From Bryopsis sp. KO-2023 (taxonomy: Eukaryota; Chlorophyta; Ulvophyceae; Bryopsidales; Bryopsidaceae), in assembly GCA_030272585.1 (NCBI GenBank), contig BSYQ01000012.1, positions 930,001 through 994,000 on the forward strand: a DNA stretch of 64,000 bases, read 5' to 3'. Positions 22,035 through 32,176 of the stretch are shown in pieces (the first letter of the stretch is position 1; each line of letters starts with the position of its first letter). Made by a program: the position numbers and the translations under genes. Under the pieces are notes generated by a model that made no database searches, had not been told where the DNA came from, and saw only the letters and a list, made by a program, of their open reading frames with translations.

Positions 22035-24268
22035 CCTGGCTTCTTTGACTACACAGCAACTTGATAATAGAACTCGGCAAAGAACGACACGGGCCGTTTG
22101 GTTGAATAGCTGTGTAGGGAAGAGGATGTTGAGCAGTGGTGGGCAGCAGCGATTATTATGTGTTTTCGTCACATTGGATTTGAGGTGATGTTCCGAGCGG
22201 GAAGATGCGACGGGTGTCTGAACGGGGAATGGAACGTCGGCCTCTTGAGATCACCCCTTAGGCAACCTGTCAGTGCCATGTGGTGCAATCAGTGCACGTC
22301 TGACAAGGAAACCAGGTTTTGGCGAGGTGAGGGAAGTTGATGGGCGCTTCTGATATGATGAGAGGACCTTTTCGTTTTTGAAACACATCCCCATTTTCGT
22401 CGTAGAAAAATGAATATTTTCACTTTTGTGTTTTTTTTTGTGGTTTTTGTGGGTGGTGGTGGTGGTGGTGGTGTTGGTTGTGCTTCGACCAACGCCCAGA
22501 ATCGAATATGTTCATATTTTGATTATTAAAAACAACAACTGCCCAGCTCATGAGCTGGTCAGTTTTGAATTGCAGAAAGCCTACCAGTTAGTTGTGGCAT
22601 AGTTTTCATATACATCCCAGCAAGGGGGGGATAAGCACTCGAACAAATAAAAACGAATATACAATTTACATTTTGGAGCAAGAGGGTCACTGAAGACCCG
22701 TGCAACAAAACTCTTATTTCAAACTCGTTCCGTCCAAAGAAACCCACGCTAATAAAATAACATTCTCCAGCATCGGCAGCTAGAATACATGAATTCATTT
22801 TTTTTGTTTTTTTGGTCCCTTCTTTTCACTGAAAATAACGTTTCTTGAGGTTGGTTAAGTGCTTGAAAAAGAGGGAGCCAAAAAGGGGTCAGAAAGGCTT
22901 CGTCTTTTACAGACCCCCCCTTTTTTTTTCTACCATTAATTCACACGGTCTATTGTTTTTTTCCTCAACACTTCAAACCAAATTTCCCCCCCCACACACA
23001 GACTGACACTCACACTACACCCCCCAAAAAACTCCAAAGATGCCCAGGCCAAAATCTACCCCCCCCCCTTTCTCCCCCAAGACCCAAACCACCATCCGTT
23101 CATATTCTTCCTTTTTTTTCTTTCCTTTTTGCTTTTTGTATTCACCCGCCCCCATGGCATAAAAAGAAACAATTTTTTTACGAACAAAAAAAGGTATGTA
23201 GCTTCTTTTTGCTAGTAAATAACATTTTAACATCTAAAATAGATCAGAAAAAAAACACAGCTGAATTCACCCAATGCCTAGGTACTTGCATACCTATCTG
23301 GCTTTTTTTTCTTTCCTTTTTTTCATTTTTTCCTTTGGAAAAGATCCCTTCCGGTGTTTTCAGAATTCTCCCCCCCCCCAATCTCATTCGTTATGTATTC
23401 TATTGTTAAGAAAAACATCGTCTTGCATCCTTAAGTGAAAAAAAACCAAAAACACATCCCCTTCCCAACAAAAATAAACTATCGAAAAAACACAGGCCAA
23501 AAGACTGATCCTTCATATCTATTCGATCTTGAGCCCACCCCCTCATCCTCCCTACTGCCCCTTTTTTTTTCTCAGGCTTTTTTATTTTGTGGTTTTCAAA
23601 ATCCCTCTCTATCGATAAGGTAGAAAAAGTAAAAAAAAACACAAAAAAACACAATAAAAAAAACCCAAAAGCGAAAACAAACCAGCACAGTAATAACATT
23701 TGATATTCTTCCTTCTTTTTTTTCTTTTTTCTCAGCAGTTTTGGCGCTTCACTCCCCCCCCCACACACACCAAAATAAAAACAAAAAGCTTTTAAAAAAA
23801 TGGCATTTCCTGGCTGGACTTTTCTTCTTCTTTTTTTCTTTTTTGCAAACTGCCAAGACATGCAACCCTAAAAACTTAAGAAGAAAAAGCATCAACAGAA
23901 ACAGTTGTTTTTTCATTTCTCTGGCCATTTCTGTTTGAATTTTTTTCCAATTACCTACTAGATCATGTGTTCTCCCAAGATTACGCTGCCGAAAAGATTA
24001 CCTAATCATCTTTGGAAGCTTCCAGATCCAAGTTTACGTTACTTACGCTACGGAAGATATTACCTAATCTTTTTTCGGAAGCTTCCAGATCCAACATTAC
24101 GCTACCGAAAAGAATTACCTAATCCTTTCTGGAAGCTTCCAAAAAGTGTGCCTAAAAGATTTCAACACAAGCTCCCGAACTTCGATCAGGGCAGAAGGAT
24201 TTGGTAACCTTTCCAGGATTTCATAAAACCTAAAATTGGGTAATCACTCTTGAGTGTAGCCCCCTCCC
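22035..24268. other. Intergenic, homopolymer-rich
   Basis: No supported gene. Many poly-C, poly-T and poly-A tracts, a GGTGGT simple repeat near 22452-22473, and a short tandem repeat at 23979-24150. Confidence 0.5.
23979..24150. repeat. Short tandem repeat, three units
   Basis: Three diverged units of about 60-65 bp, each with ATTACCTAATC, GGAAGCTTCCAGATCC and TTACGCTAC/CCGAAAAG. GGAAGCTTCC is itself a palindrome. It lies about 120 bp beyond the stop codon of the membrane protein gene, possibly in its 3' untranslated region. Confidence 0.65.
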
Positions 24269-27042
24269 TCAGGAAAAACCGGCGTCATTTGCATTATCCT
24301 CCGTGAGAAGCTTGAGCGTCTTATCATCCAGATAAGCAACTGGGACTCCATCAAAAACTGGGGTTCCTTGAGATACTGGGGTTCCCTGCAGAGAAACTGG
24401 GGTTCCAAGAACGGAGCTTTCCAGGTCATCTTCTGAAATGGGTGCATATCCTGCTCTTTGCATTGACCTCAACAGATGATATCGGGATCTCTAAAAAAAA
24501 AACCCAAAATCCAGAAAGAAAGTCAAATATAATTTCGAAGAACCTCACACTTCAATAAACACAAAAGACAAGAGAAAAATCACCAACAGCGATTTCTTTT
24601 TTTCATCCCGAAGGTATTGAAGCATTTTTGCTGGAAAAATGAAGGTTGTTTTCGTAAATGGGGAGACCTCTGGCACAGGGATTTGACATTCAGGCGGGGG
24701 CGCCCCCCCCCCCCCCCAAAAAAAAAAAAAACACAAGTTTTGATAGCATCATCTGCAAATGAGGGGGCTGAATCAATGATTTTAAATCCTTTTCTTCAAG
24801 TACAAATCTGGACGATTATGTTGATCTTTTTTGGGGTTAAAAAAAATCCAAAAAAAATCGGTGGTCCCAAATATATTTTGGCACCTTTTTGAAAAGGGGG
24901 CAGCATGGGCAGCAGCAGCAACAGCAAAGCACGAAAGCCACGACAATGACTATGAAAGCGATTGCTGCGATTATGCCGACGACTTCAAACACTTTCAGCC
25001 CGAGGACGTTTTCCAGCACGGTGCATACCACATCTTCATTCACGGTCAAATTCCTCGTTTCCATCTGTCAAATCAACACAAAAGGTTAAAAAAAGAAGTC
25101 TTTTACTTCCTTTTAAAAAACTGTTTTCTTTTTTTTTTCAACTTTTTTCTTTTCATAATTTTCTTTCATCTGTTGAAACAACAGAAACAAAAAGTCACAC
25201 TTTTTTCCTCTCTTCTCTTCCATGTTTTGGTTTACCTTTTTTTTTTTTTTTTGGGGGGGGGGGGGAGAATCTTGCATTCTTTACCTAAATACTTCATCAT
25301 TTCAATTTATTTTATATGAATTTATTAAAAATCAAAATGCTAGTGGTTGCATTGCCAAATTCAAACCACTCAAGGTCAGGAAAATCAGCAAGGGGCAAAA
25401 GAAAATGCGTGCACACCGTCATGTTGAATTTCACGGGCCAATAGCAACTGGATCGGATTGCAAAAAAGTATTTCTGCTCCTCCAGGCAGTTATAATCTGC
25501 AGGGAAAAAAAACCCATCAATTCTTTCGTTAAAGATTTGAGGTCTGTATAATCAACAGGATTCATCTCTTTTTCATGTTGGTCCTGCCAAATGACACTAT
25601 GGATCGGGTTTTGTTGAAAAACCATTGGTGGGATTTCATATTGTAGCCTCATTTCTGAAGCCTTGGTCTGAGGCTCAAAAAATATAAAACTATGAAATTA
25701 AAAAAAATAATAAAAATTAAAATTGAAGTAGGCAAGAGCTGAGAGGTCCTACCCCTACCTGTCGTCGTGTTAAAATTCGGTCGAAAGTATGTTTGTGACA
25801 AGAAATCCCACTGCATCAGAATCAAAAATCTCAACCAGTCTGACAGAAGTGCACAGCAAATCAACTCCACAGAACACAAAAAACTGGTTTCATGTCCCCC
25901 CTTTCTTTTCAAAAAATCACATCAAGTTAAAAGTACAGGTTAAAAGTAAACCATTATTTCATCTGACTTAATTTCTTGAACATGTTTTTACTAACAATAA
26001 AGAAACCCACAAGGGACAGAAAAAGTGCGATTCTTAAAACTAAATTGACCAAAAACTCAGCTTTTCATGAACTGAACAACGATCTGGAAGAGAAAAAATT
26101 GAAGATACATCCTTTCCAAAACAATAACGAGAACAGCCATGTGGAGAAGAACTGTAGAGACCTAAAAATGGGGATGCTCACATTTTTGCATAGTTCCTCT
26201 TTGAACAGAAGGCCTGCAGTGTCCGGAGATAGACATTTATCGCTTCGGTAGTCCCAGTCGAAACAATATCCATTTTGGTACAATTCGGACGTCATCCTGA
26301 TTTTCACCAAAAGCAAAAAAGATCAAAACCACACAGATTTTCATTTAGGAGAAATCAAATGAAGATTTAATCCACTCATGGACACTGTACATTAACAAGA
26401 ATGCAAAAAACATGTTTAGCTTGCTAGCAGGCCAGACATTCTCCAAGAACAACAAAAAAGCATTTCGAGGAGTAACTATTTGGGCCCCAGTCCAAAAAAG
26501 AAAGAGAAACAAGTAGAAAATGAAACAAAAAAAATATTAATAAGTAGCAGGAATCCCCCGACCCAATTGCCTCGTAGCAAAAATCTATTGTTAAAAAGGA
26601 TCCACCCCACAGTCAATCAATCAACCGTACTCCTTCTTTCAGTATTTTCTCCCCATCAAAATGAAAGTACCACAACACCATTTTGCAATGGTGTATATAT
26701 ACAGCACACTGTATGCATAGAGATCAATTTTTGTCTGACAAAGAATCTTAAAAAAAAAATAGACAACTACCGTGCCACTGAAAAACATCTTACTGACCAT
26801 AGGGTTGCTTCTGGGTAACACTCCGTTGGAATCTCAGATTCAGAAAAGGAAAGCTTCCCCACCGATTCTGACGGTAGGACGAATTCAAAATTTTGACAGC
26901 CGAAGGGCTCCAAGGTCACTGACTGGGTTTCAGCGACCCTCCAGACAGACTCATCCCCCCCAGCAGCAGTCGTTGTTTCAGCCATCGAAACACCCCCAAG
27001 GAATGCTAGTGAAAGCCATAGCATCAGGCTGTCTGCATTCAT
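24269..27042 (-). CDS. Type I membrane protein, poly-Cys juxtamembrane
   Basis: Six exons (26798-27042, 26182-26296, 25598-25667, 25417-25496, 24885-25064, 24269-24490) join in frame to 303 codons plus a stop. Start MNADSLMLWLSLAFLGG is a signal peptide. The ectodomain (about 20-190) has spaced cysteines (FGCQNF, TECYP, GYCFDWD, DKCLSP, LCKN, YNCLEEQ, SCYWP, VVCTV) and NMT/NLT glycosylation sites. A single span at about 195-216 is followed by CCCCCCPCC, likely palmitoylated, then a basic stretch (LFKKRSRYH) and an acidic tail containing GTPVS repeats. The layout recalls Shisa-like and other small Cys-rich membrane adaptors, but I see no diagnostic motif and do not assign it. Intron 3 uses a weak donor (GTGTCA), though phases on both sides agree. 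It faces the LINE region, and its upstream DNA holds a module shared with the Gly-rich gene at 60 kb. Confidence 0.7.
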
Positions 27043-27479
27043 GAGTGCCCCGAGAATTTCGACACAAAAAAAAGGGAAAAGATGGCTAGGTGAGTGTGTG
27101 TGTGTTTAAATTTATTTATTCTCTTGGTTTGATTTTCTTTTTCCTTCGATCTCTCTCTCTGTGTGTCTGTGTGTGTATTTTCTTTTCTTCTCTTTTTTTT
27201 TCTTTTTCGCCTGGTGCTTGCTGTTTGTTTTTTCCCTGGGAAAGGGCCTTTGAAATCAGCAAGGGAAAAAGCACACAGACAAAAAATACATCAGGAAAAA
27301 AAATAATAACAAGAAAAGGGGTTCAAAACACAGAACAGCAAATAATAGTCATGAAATGCTGGAGAGGCAATACTGCAAACCACCAGGTTTGAATCAAGAA
27401 AAAAAATTGGGGGAAAAACAAAAGGCAAAAAACCTTTAAAGTACCTATCAGAAATCGCCTCACCTGAGAAAAATCAAAC

Positions 27480-27990
27480 ACAGACGGTTATGCTTTTGCA
27501 GGGGCGATCGGCGTTACTTTTTTTTCCTCGATTGGCGTTACGAGCAAACACTGAACCGAATTCTCGTTTCGCTTCCCTTTTTTTTCCAGCTTTTTCTTCG
27601 TGCCCTTCAACAAAAAAAACAACAGGCAGCAAGCTCGATCGATCGGAATTCGCGGAGTGATCGCCTCTTCGACAGCTTTTGATCGTTTCCGCAGACAGCA
27701 TCGCCCACACTTAGGGGAGGCTTAGTCTGACGAGCGAACCAGGCCTTTCTCGTTGGAAACGACGTCCTCATGCTATGCTATTCCAAACAGATTGGGTGCA
27801 CAGTCGGCGCCCTTATGTTTCTTTTATCGCTGATTCCACCATAGTCTGCGCTGCCCTCTAGCCCGTTACTGGCGCGCGGACATCCCTCATTATCAACAGT
27901 GCTGCGTAGTGGGATGCAGCAAAAGGGCCGCCCATCGACACAAACCCGCAAGGTTGTTTTTTGGGTTTTGATAGAGGTGATCATTTTCCT
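27480..27990. repeat. Shared 5'-flank module, copy 1
   Basis: About 400 bp similar to 61140-61560, including CTCGATTGGCGTTAC, ACCGAATTCTCGTT, GATCGCCTCTTCGACAGC, CAGACAGCATCGCCCACACT, GAGCGAACCAGGCCT and CTCGTTGGAAA. It sits about 440 bp upstream of the start codon of a minus-strand gene with a signal peptide, as does the other copy. Confidence 0.65.
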
Positions 27991-28204
27991 ATCGGATTGC
28001 AACAGAAGGGAATTTGGCTTCTCGGGACATCTGATTGATTGATAGCCCGCCCAATCTGAGTTTGATAAACACTCAGTACTGAATAATCTAGTGCAGATAT
28101 CAACTGGATCCTGGCTGGTCTGCCAGTCGACATGCAGTCATAAGGGAGGCAGCAAAAAACATTGGAATCAGTTGGAGTCTGGAAGTAAAACTCTCCTGTA
28201 ATAG

Positions 28205-28729
28205 GAAAAAATTAACCTCTCCTTAATTTCTTTTTCTGGAAAGAGCATTATTGATATTAGGCTGTGGTCTTCTAATTTTAAGAATCATTTTTCGAGGTTG
28301 ACTTTTTCGTCGGAGAAGTCCCATGTTCGATATTTTTTTAGTCAAATCAAACGGAATATTCGATTCTTGGATTGCCTTTCTGTCCTTTCGACAAGTTCTC
28401 TGCGAAAAATTTATTGTGCCTTTCGGGCGGGGGTTCATGGTCTTCAGGTAGATTCGGGTCGGTTACAACATCCTCTTGTGGTGCGGGAATTACGATTCTG
28501 CAGGGTATGTGGTTTTGGGGTAGTGGAGGATGAGTTCCATTTTCTTTATGTGTGTCCGGCATATAATTTTTTGCGTATTCGCTGGTCAGAGTTTTTCCGT
28601 TGTCGCAATCTTTTCTTTCTCTTCAATAGGGTTGATCAGATTAAGGTTGCACGTATGTTGAAGGATTTTTTCCTCTTACGGAGGGCTGTCTTGTGTATTC
28701 GGGAGAACAATGCTGCGGGTTCTTCTTAA
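28205..28729 (+). CDS. LINE ORF2 C-terminal fragment, zinc finger
   Basis: Open from 28205 with no proper start, because it is the tail of a larger protein. It contains FCRVCGFGVVEDEFHFLYVC, a CxxC...HxxxxC zinc-binding motif typical of the end of many non-LTR retrotransposon ORF2 proteins, where it follows reverse transcriptase. The RT itself is missing through 5' truncation. It ends in TAA at 28727-28729, 20 bp inside the dUTPase frame, suggesting coupled or frameshifted translation of the two in the intact element. Confidence 0.65.
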   Translation, partial: EKINLSLISFSGKSIIDIRLWSSNFKNHFSRLTFSSEKSHVRYFFSQIKRNIRFLDCLSVLSTSSLRKIYCAFRAGVHGLQVDSGRLQHPLVVRELRFCRVCGFGVVEDEFHFLYVCPAYNFLRIRWSEFFRCRNLFFLFNRVDQIKVARMLKDFFLLRRAVLCIRENNAAGSS

Positions 28730-29150
28730 ACATGATGCTGCTCGAGTTCCGACTCGGGCTTCCTTGGGTTCGGCGGGCTATGACCTTTATTCGCCCCAGG
28801 ATTATGTTATTCCAGCTTGGAATAACGGTCTAGTTGATATGGGTGTGGCGGTTGAAATCCCTCAAGGTTATTATGGTCGGTTAGAAATTCGTTCGGGTCT
28901 CTGTGCCAGGTTCAAGTTATTTCTAGGTGCTGGGGTTATTGACAGTGACTATAGGGGTTCTTTGATTGCGGTTCTTTTTAACTTCTCCTCTGAAGATTTT
29001 TACATTAAAGCGGGTGATAGGGTGGTTCAATTACTTTTGGAAAAAATTGTTACTCCTCAAGTGGAAAAAATTGTTACTCCTCAAGTAATTATTGCAGATT
29101 CTTTGTCCCTTACGGATCGTGGTTCGGGTAGTTTTGGGTCTACTTTTTAG
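28710..29150 (+). CDS. dUTPase encoded by a LINE
   Basis: 146 codons with all five motifs of a trimeric dUTPase: GSAGYDLYS (20-28), GRLEIRSGL (56-64, motif 2 with SG where SS is usual), GVIDSDYRG (75-83, the catalytic Asp), GDRVVQLLL (102-110) and RGSGSFGST (137-145). Such enzymes hydrolyse dUTP to dUMP and pyrophosphate, keeping uracil out of newly made DNA. The ATG lies inside the end of the LINE ORF in another frame, which ties it to the element rather than to the host. Just before motif 5 a 24-bp tandem duplication repeats the peptide EKIVTPQV, lengthening the loop by eight residues. Motifs are intact, so this copy may be young or under constraint. A host dUTPase pseudogene is less likely because of the overlap. 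Confidence 0.82.
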   Translation: MLRVLLKHDAARVPTRASLGSAGYDLYSPQDYVIPAWNNGLVDMGVAVEIPQGYYGRLEIRSGLCARFKLFLGAGVIDSDYRGSLIAVLFNFSSEDFYIKAGDRVVQLLLEKIVTPQVEKIVTPQVIIADSLSLTDRGSGSFGSTF

Positions 29151-29236
29151 GCACTAACTGCCTGATGCTCTGTGTTTTTTGTTTTTGTTTTTTGGTTCCA
29201 AACATTCGTCTGTTCACATTGGTGTACATTTTTCCG

Positions 29237-29959
29237 CAATAGAAGCTAATTACACAAGTCCGTATTTATGTCCACAATCCATCAACCTCAAACCCAATAC
29301 TGTGTCTACCCTCGATCAAAAGCAAAAGAATCAAACGACAAAGAAGATCGCTCCAAAAAAGCGTTACCCTGAGGCCGATGTAAAGAAAGAGAGAGCTGCT
29401 GCCACGCTCTTTCAACAACAACTGAAACCGGGAGATCTTGACAAGTCGCAACGGCGCGGGATAAAGAACGAATCAAATGACCACTGTCCGAAGAAAACCC
29501 GCCAAAAGACTCGGCCGCAAAACAGATAAAATCAAACCCCAAACGATGACATTTCTCAGCCACTTGAGCCTTGCGATCCACACAACGTAAAATGCCCGCC
29601 CCCGCTTCGCGAGTAGCCCAAGCCAAAGTGGCTTGCTGTAAAGGATGCGAAACAGTGACATCAATAACACACGCCTTACCATGCCGCCAAGACGGAAAAA
29701 ATACGTCGGCCGGACGCTCAAAAGAAGAATCTACGTGCAACTCCATGCGAGGACGCACACCCGCCGACCGAGAAAAATGGAACAAAAAGTTCCGGATACT
29801 ATTATGACGAGCCAAAACACTGCCCCCCACTTGGCACATGATAGCATGATCACCAAAAACATCCATGGACGAATGACACATGGGACAAACAGCGCCATCC
29901 TCATACATGGGGAGACCCAACCGCCATCGTAATAAAATATTGAACGCCGCCGAAGAAAG
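29237..29959 (-). mobile_element. LINE array copy A (723 bp)
   Basis: 3' part of a minus-strand LINE. It starts, in plus coordinates, with CAATAGAAGCTAATTACAC, which is the 3' end of the element, and is 5'-truncated at 29959. It encodes the C-terminal zinc finger and endonuclease-like region (minus frame to 29306). It is nearly identical to copies B-D. Confidence 0.85.
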
Positions 29960-31591
29960 CAATAGAAGCTAATTACACAAGTCCGTATTTATGTCCACAA
30001 TCCATCAACCTCAAACCCAATACTGTGTCTACCCTCGATCAAAAGCAAAAGAATCAAACGACAAAGAAGATCGCTCCAAAAAAGCGTTACCCTGAGGCCG
30101 ATGTAAAGAAAGAGAGAGCTGCTGCCACGCTCTTTCAACAACAACTGAAACCGGGAGATCTTGACAAGTCGCAACTGCGCGGGATAAAGAACGAATCAAA
30201 TGACCACTGTCCGAAGAAAACCCGCCAAAAGACTCGGCCGCAAAACAGATAAAATCAAACCCCAAACGATGACATTTCTCAGCCACTTGAGCCTTGCGAT
30301 CCACACAACGTAAAATGCCCGCCCCCGCTTCACGAGTAGCCCGAGCCAAAGTGGCTTGCTGTAAAGGATGCGAAACAGTGACATCAATAACACACGCCTT
30401 ACCATGCCGCCAAGACGGAAAAAATACGTCGGCCGGACGCTCAAAAAAAGAATCTACGTGCAACTCCATGCGAGGACGCACACCCGCCGACCGAGAAAAA
30501 TGGAACAAAAAGTTCCGGATACTATTATGACGAGCCAAAACACTGCCCCCCACTTGGCACATGATAGCATGATCACCAAAAACATCCATGGACGAATGAC
30601 ACATGGGACAAACAGCGCCATCCTCATACATGGGGAGACCCAACCGCCATCGTAATAAAATATTGAACGCCGCCGAAGAAAGCTCCGTCCCCAACGCCTG
30701 ATTAGGCAAAGCAGAAAGGTAAGCCCCAGAATAAGGAAGAGAGAGACTTCGCAAACGCGCCTCATCCCGCCGGAACCCTTGACGCAAAAGAGCATCAAAC
30801 CGCCGCTCCCCAACCAGCAACGTCAACGCTTTCTGGGTAACCTGCTCCTTCGCGAACCACTCCTCGGGGGAACTGAATGCTGCTGGCGGCAAAATATCAT
30901 CAAGTTGCACAGCGGCAAAGCTCCACGAAGGATGGTTTGAAGAAAAAGAAACCCCCGAAAGAATCGACAAATCATGACGAACAAAATGTAGAGAAGAAAA
31001 ATAGGCTACTGCATGAAACCAACTTCCAGCCGAAATCCCAAGTCCCCCACTACGAACCGGCAGGCTGGTTTGCAACCAAGCCATCGAAGATAAAGATAAA
31101 CAAAAAAACTGTTCCATAGAATCCCGTAACAAACCATCAAAGCGGTCCAAGAAGTGTTGGACACTGCTATACAAACAAGGAGGAGTAGTGCGAAAAAGAT
31201 GCACCACTCGACATGCCCCTAAACAGGAGCGCAAAAAAAGAAATTGTAGCTGAGAATCAGCAACCTCAGAAATACACTCAACCAACGACTTAACTTGCTC
31301 ATATCGACGATCCAAAAACGGTGTAACCCACTCATCAGACCCAAACGGGGCCCCCAACACATCCGCCCCCCAACAAGTACCAAACGAACGTGACAATTCC
31401 CTAGGAAGCGAATCCGCGGAAGGAGCTGAAGGCCAAAAGAGTTCACATTTGTGACGATTAATGTGAATCCCATGATGGGGGCCTAAATCACAAAGAAACT
31501 GAAAAAAACTGGACACTTGGTCAACTGGACCCCCAATGGTGCCGTCATCTAAATACCATAAATCCAAAGGAACAGAACACACTTCTCGAAG
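29960..31591 (-). mobile_element. LINE array copy B (1632 bp)
   Basis: 5'-truncated within the reverse transcriptase domain just before YLDDG. It begins with the same 3' terminal sequence as copy A and joins copy A directly. Confidence 0.87.
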
Positions 31592-31594
31592 CAA
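30029..31594 (-). CDS. LINE RT/endonuclease C-terminal frame (copy B)
   Basis: 521 codons open, truncated at the N-terminus by loss of the 5' end. Reading from the N-terminus: the RT active-site motif C as YLDDG (where FADD or YADD is usual), a thumb-like region, then a zinc finger CPMCHSSMDVFGDHAIMC (CxxC...HxxxC), and RPADVFFPSWRHGKACVIDVTV. That last segment resembles the PD...D core of the restriction-like endonuclease found C-terminally in R2/CRE/HERO-type LINEs. The frame ends SFAFDRG. Clade assignment is inference; a tree of RT domains would decide. The small minus and plus frames inside it are shadows. Confidence 0.75.
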   Translation of the reverse strand: MLREVCSVPLDLWYLDDGTIGGPVDQVSSFFQFLCDLGPHHGIHINRHKCELFWPSAPSADSLPRELSRSFGTCWGADVLGAPFGSDEWVTPFLDRRYEQVKSLVECISEVADSQLQFLFLRSCLGACRVVHLFRTTPPCLYSSVQHFLDRFDGLLRDSMEQFFCLSLSSMAWLQTSLPVRSGGLGISAGSWFHAVAYFSSLHFVRHDLSILSGVSFSSNHPSWSFAAVQLDDILPPAAFSSPEEWFAKEQVTQKALTLLVGERRFDALLRQGFRRDEARLRSLSLPYSGAYLSALPNQALGTELSSAAFNILLRWRLGLPMYEDGAVCPMCHSSMDVFGDHAIMCQVGGSVLARHNSIRNFLFHFSRSAGVRPRMELHVDSFFERPADVFFPSWRHGKACVIDVTVSHPLQQATLARATREAGAGILRCVDRKAQVAEKCHRLGFDFICFAAESFGGFSSDSGHLIRSLSRAVATCQDLPVSVVVERAWQQLSLSLHRPQGNAFLERSSLSFDSFAFDRG

Positions 31595-32176
31595 TAGAAG
31601 CTAATTACACAAGTCCGTATTTATGTCCACAATCCATCAACCTCAAACCCAATACTGTGTCTACCCTCGATCAAAAGCAAAAGAATCAAACGACAAAGAA
31701 GATCGCTCCAAAAAAGCGTTACCCTGAGGCCGATGTAAAGAAAGAGAGAGCTGCTGCCACGCTCTTTCAACAACAACTGAAACCGGGAGATCTTGACAAG
31801 TCGCAACTGCGCGGGATAAAGAACGAATCAAATGACCACTGTCCGAAGAAAACCCGCCAAAAGACTCGGCCGCAAAACAGATAAAATCAAACCCCAAACG
31901 ATGACATTTCTCAGCCACTTGAGCCTTGCGATCCACACAACGTAAAATGCCCGCCCCCGCTTCGCGAGTAGCCCAAGCCAAAGTGGCTTGCTGTAAAGGA
32001 TGCGATACAGTGACATCAATAACACACGCCTTACCATGCCGCCAAGACGGAAAAAATACGTCGGCCGGACGCTCAAAAGAAGAATCGACGTGCAACTCCA
32101 TTCGAGGACGCACACCCGCCGACCGAGAAAAATGGAACAAAAAGTTCCGGATACTATTATGACGAGCCAAAACAAG
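31592..32176 (-). mobile_element. LINE array copy C (585 bp)
   Basis: Shortest of the four long copies. It has the same 3' end and is truncated at 32176 in the zinc-finger region. It is followed by two CAATAGAAG units. Confidence 0.85.

Larger units (their letters stand above)
28060..29236 (+). mobile_element. 5'-truncated LINE with terminal dUTPase ORF
   Basis: Holds the decayed C-terminal part of a LINE ORF2 followed by an overlapping dUTPase frame and an 86-bp T-rich 3' region. The fragment begins near 28060 (GLPVDMQS and KNIGISWSLEVKLSC read in different frames, so frameshifted there) and is continuous from 28205. Its 3' end touches a CAATAGAAG tract that also separates the copies of the minus-strand LINE array next door. 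Confidence 0.65.

Noticed and set aside
24545-24640. Extra exon of the membrane protein gene
   Set aside because: A good acceptor exists near 24640, but the 47-bp candidate would break the reading frame, while joining the flanking exons directly keeps phase 0.
28710-29150. Host dUTPase gene
   Set aside because: Its start lies inside the LINE ORF2 tail and it has no separate promoter space or introns, so it is better read as part of the element.
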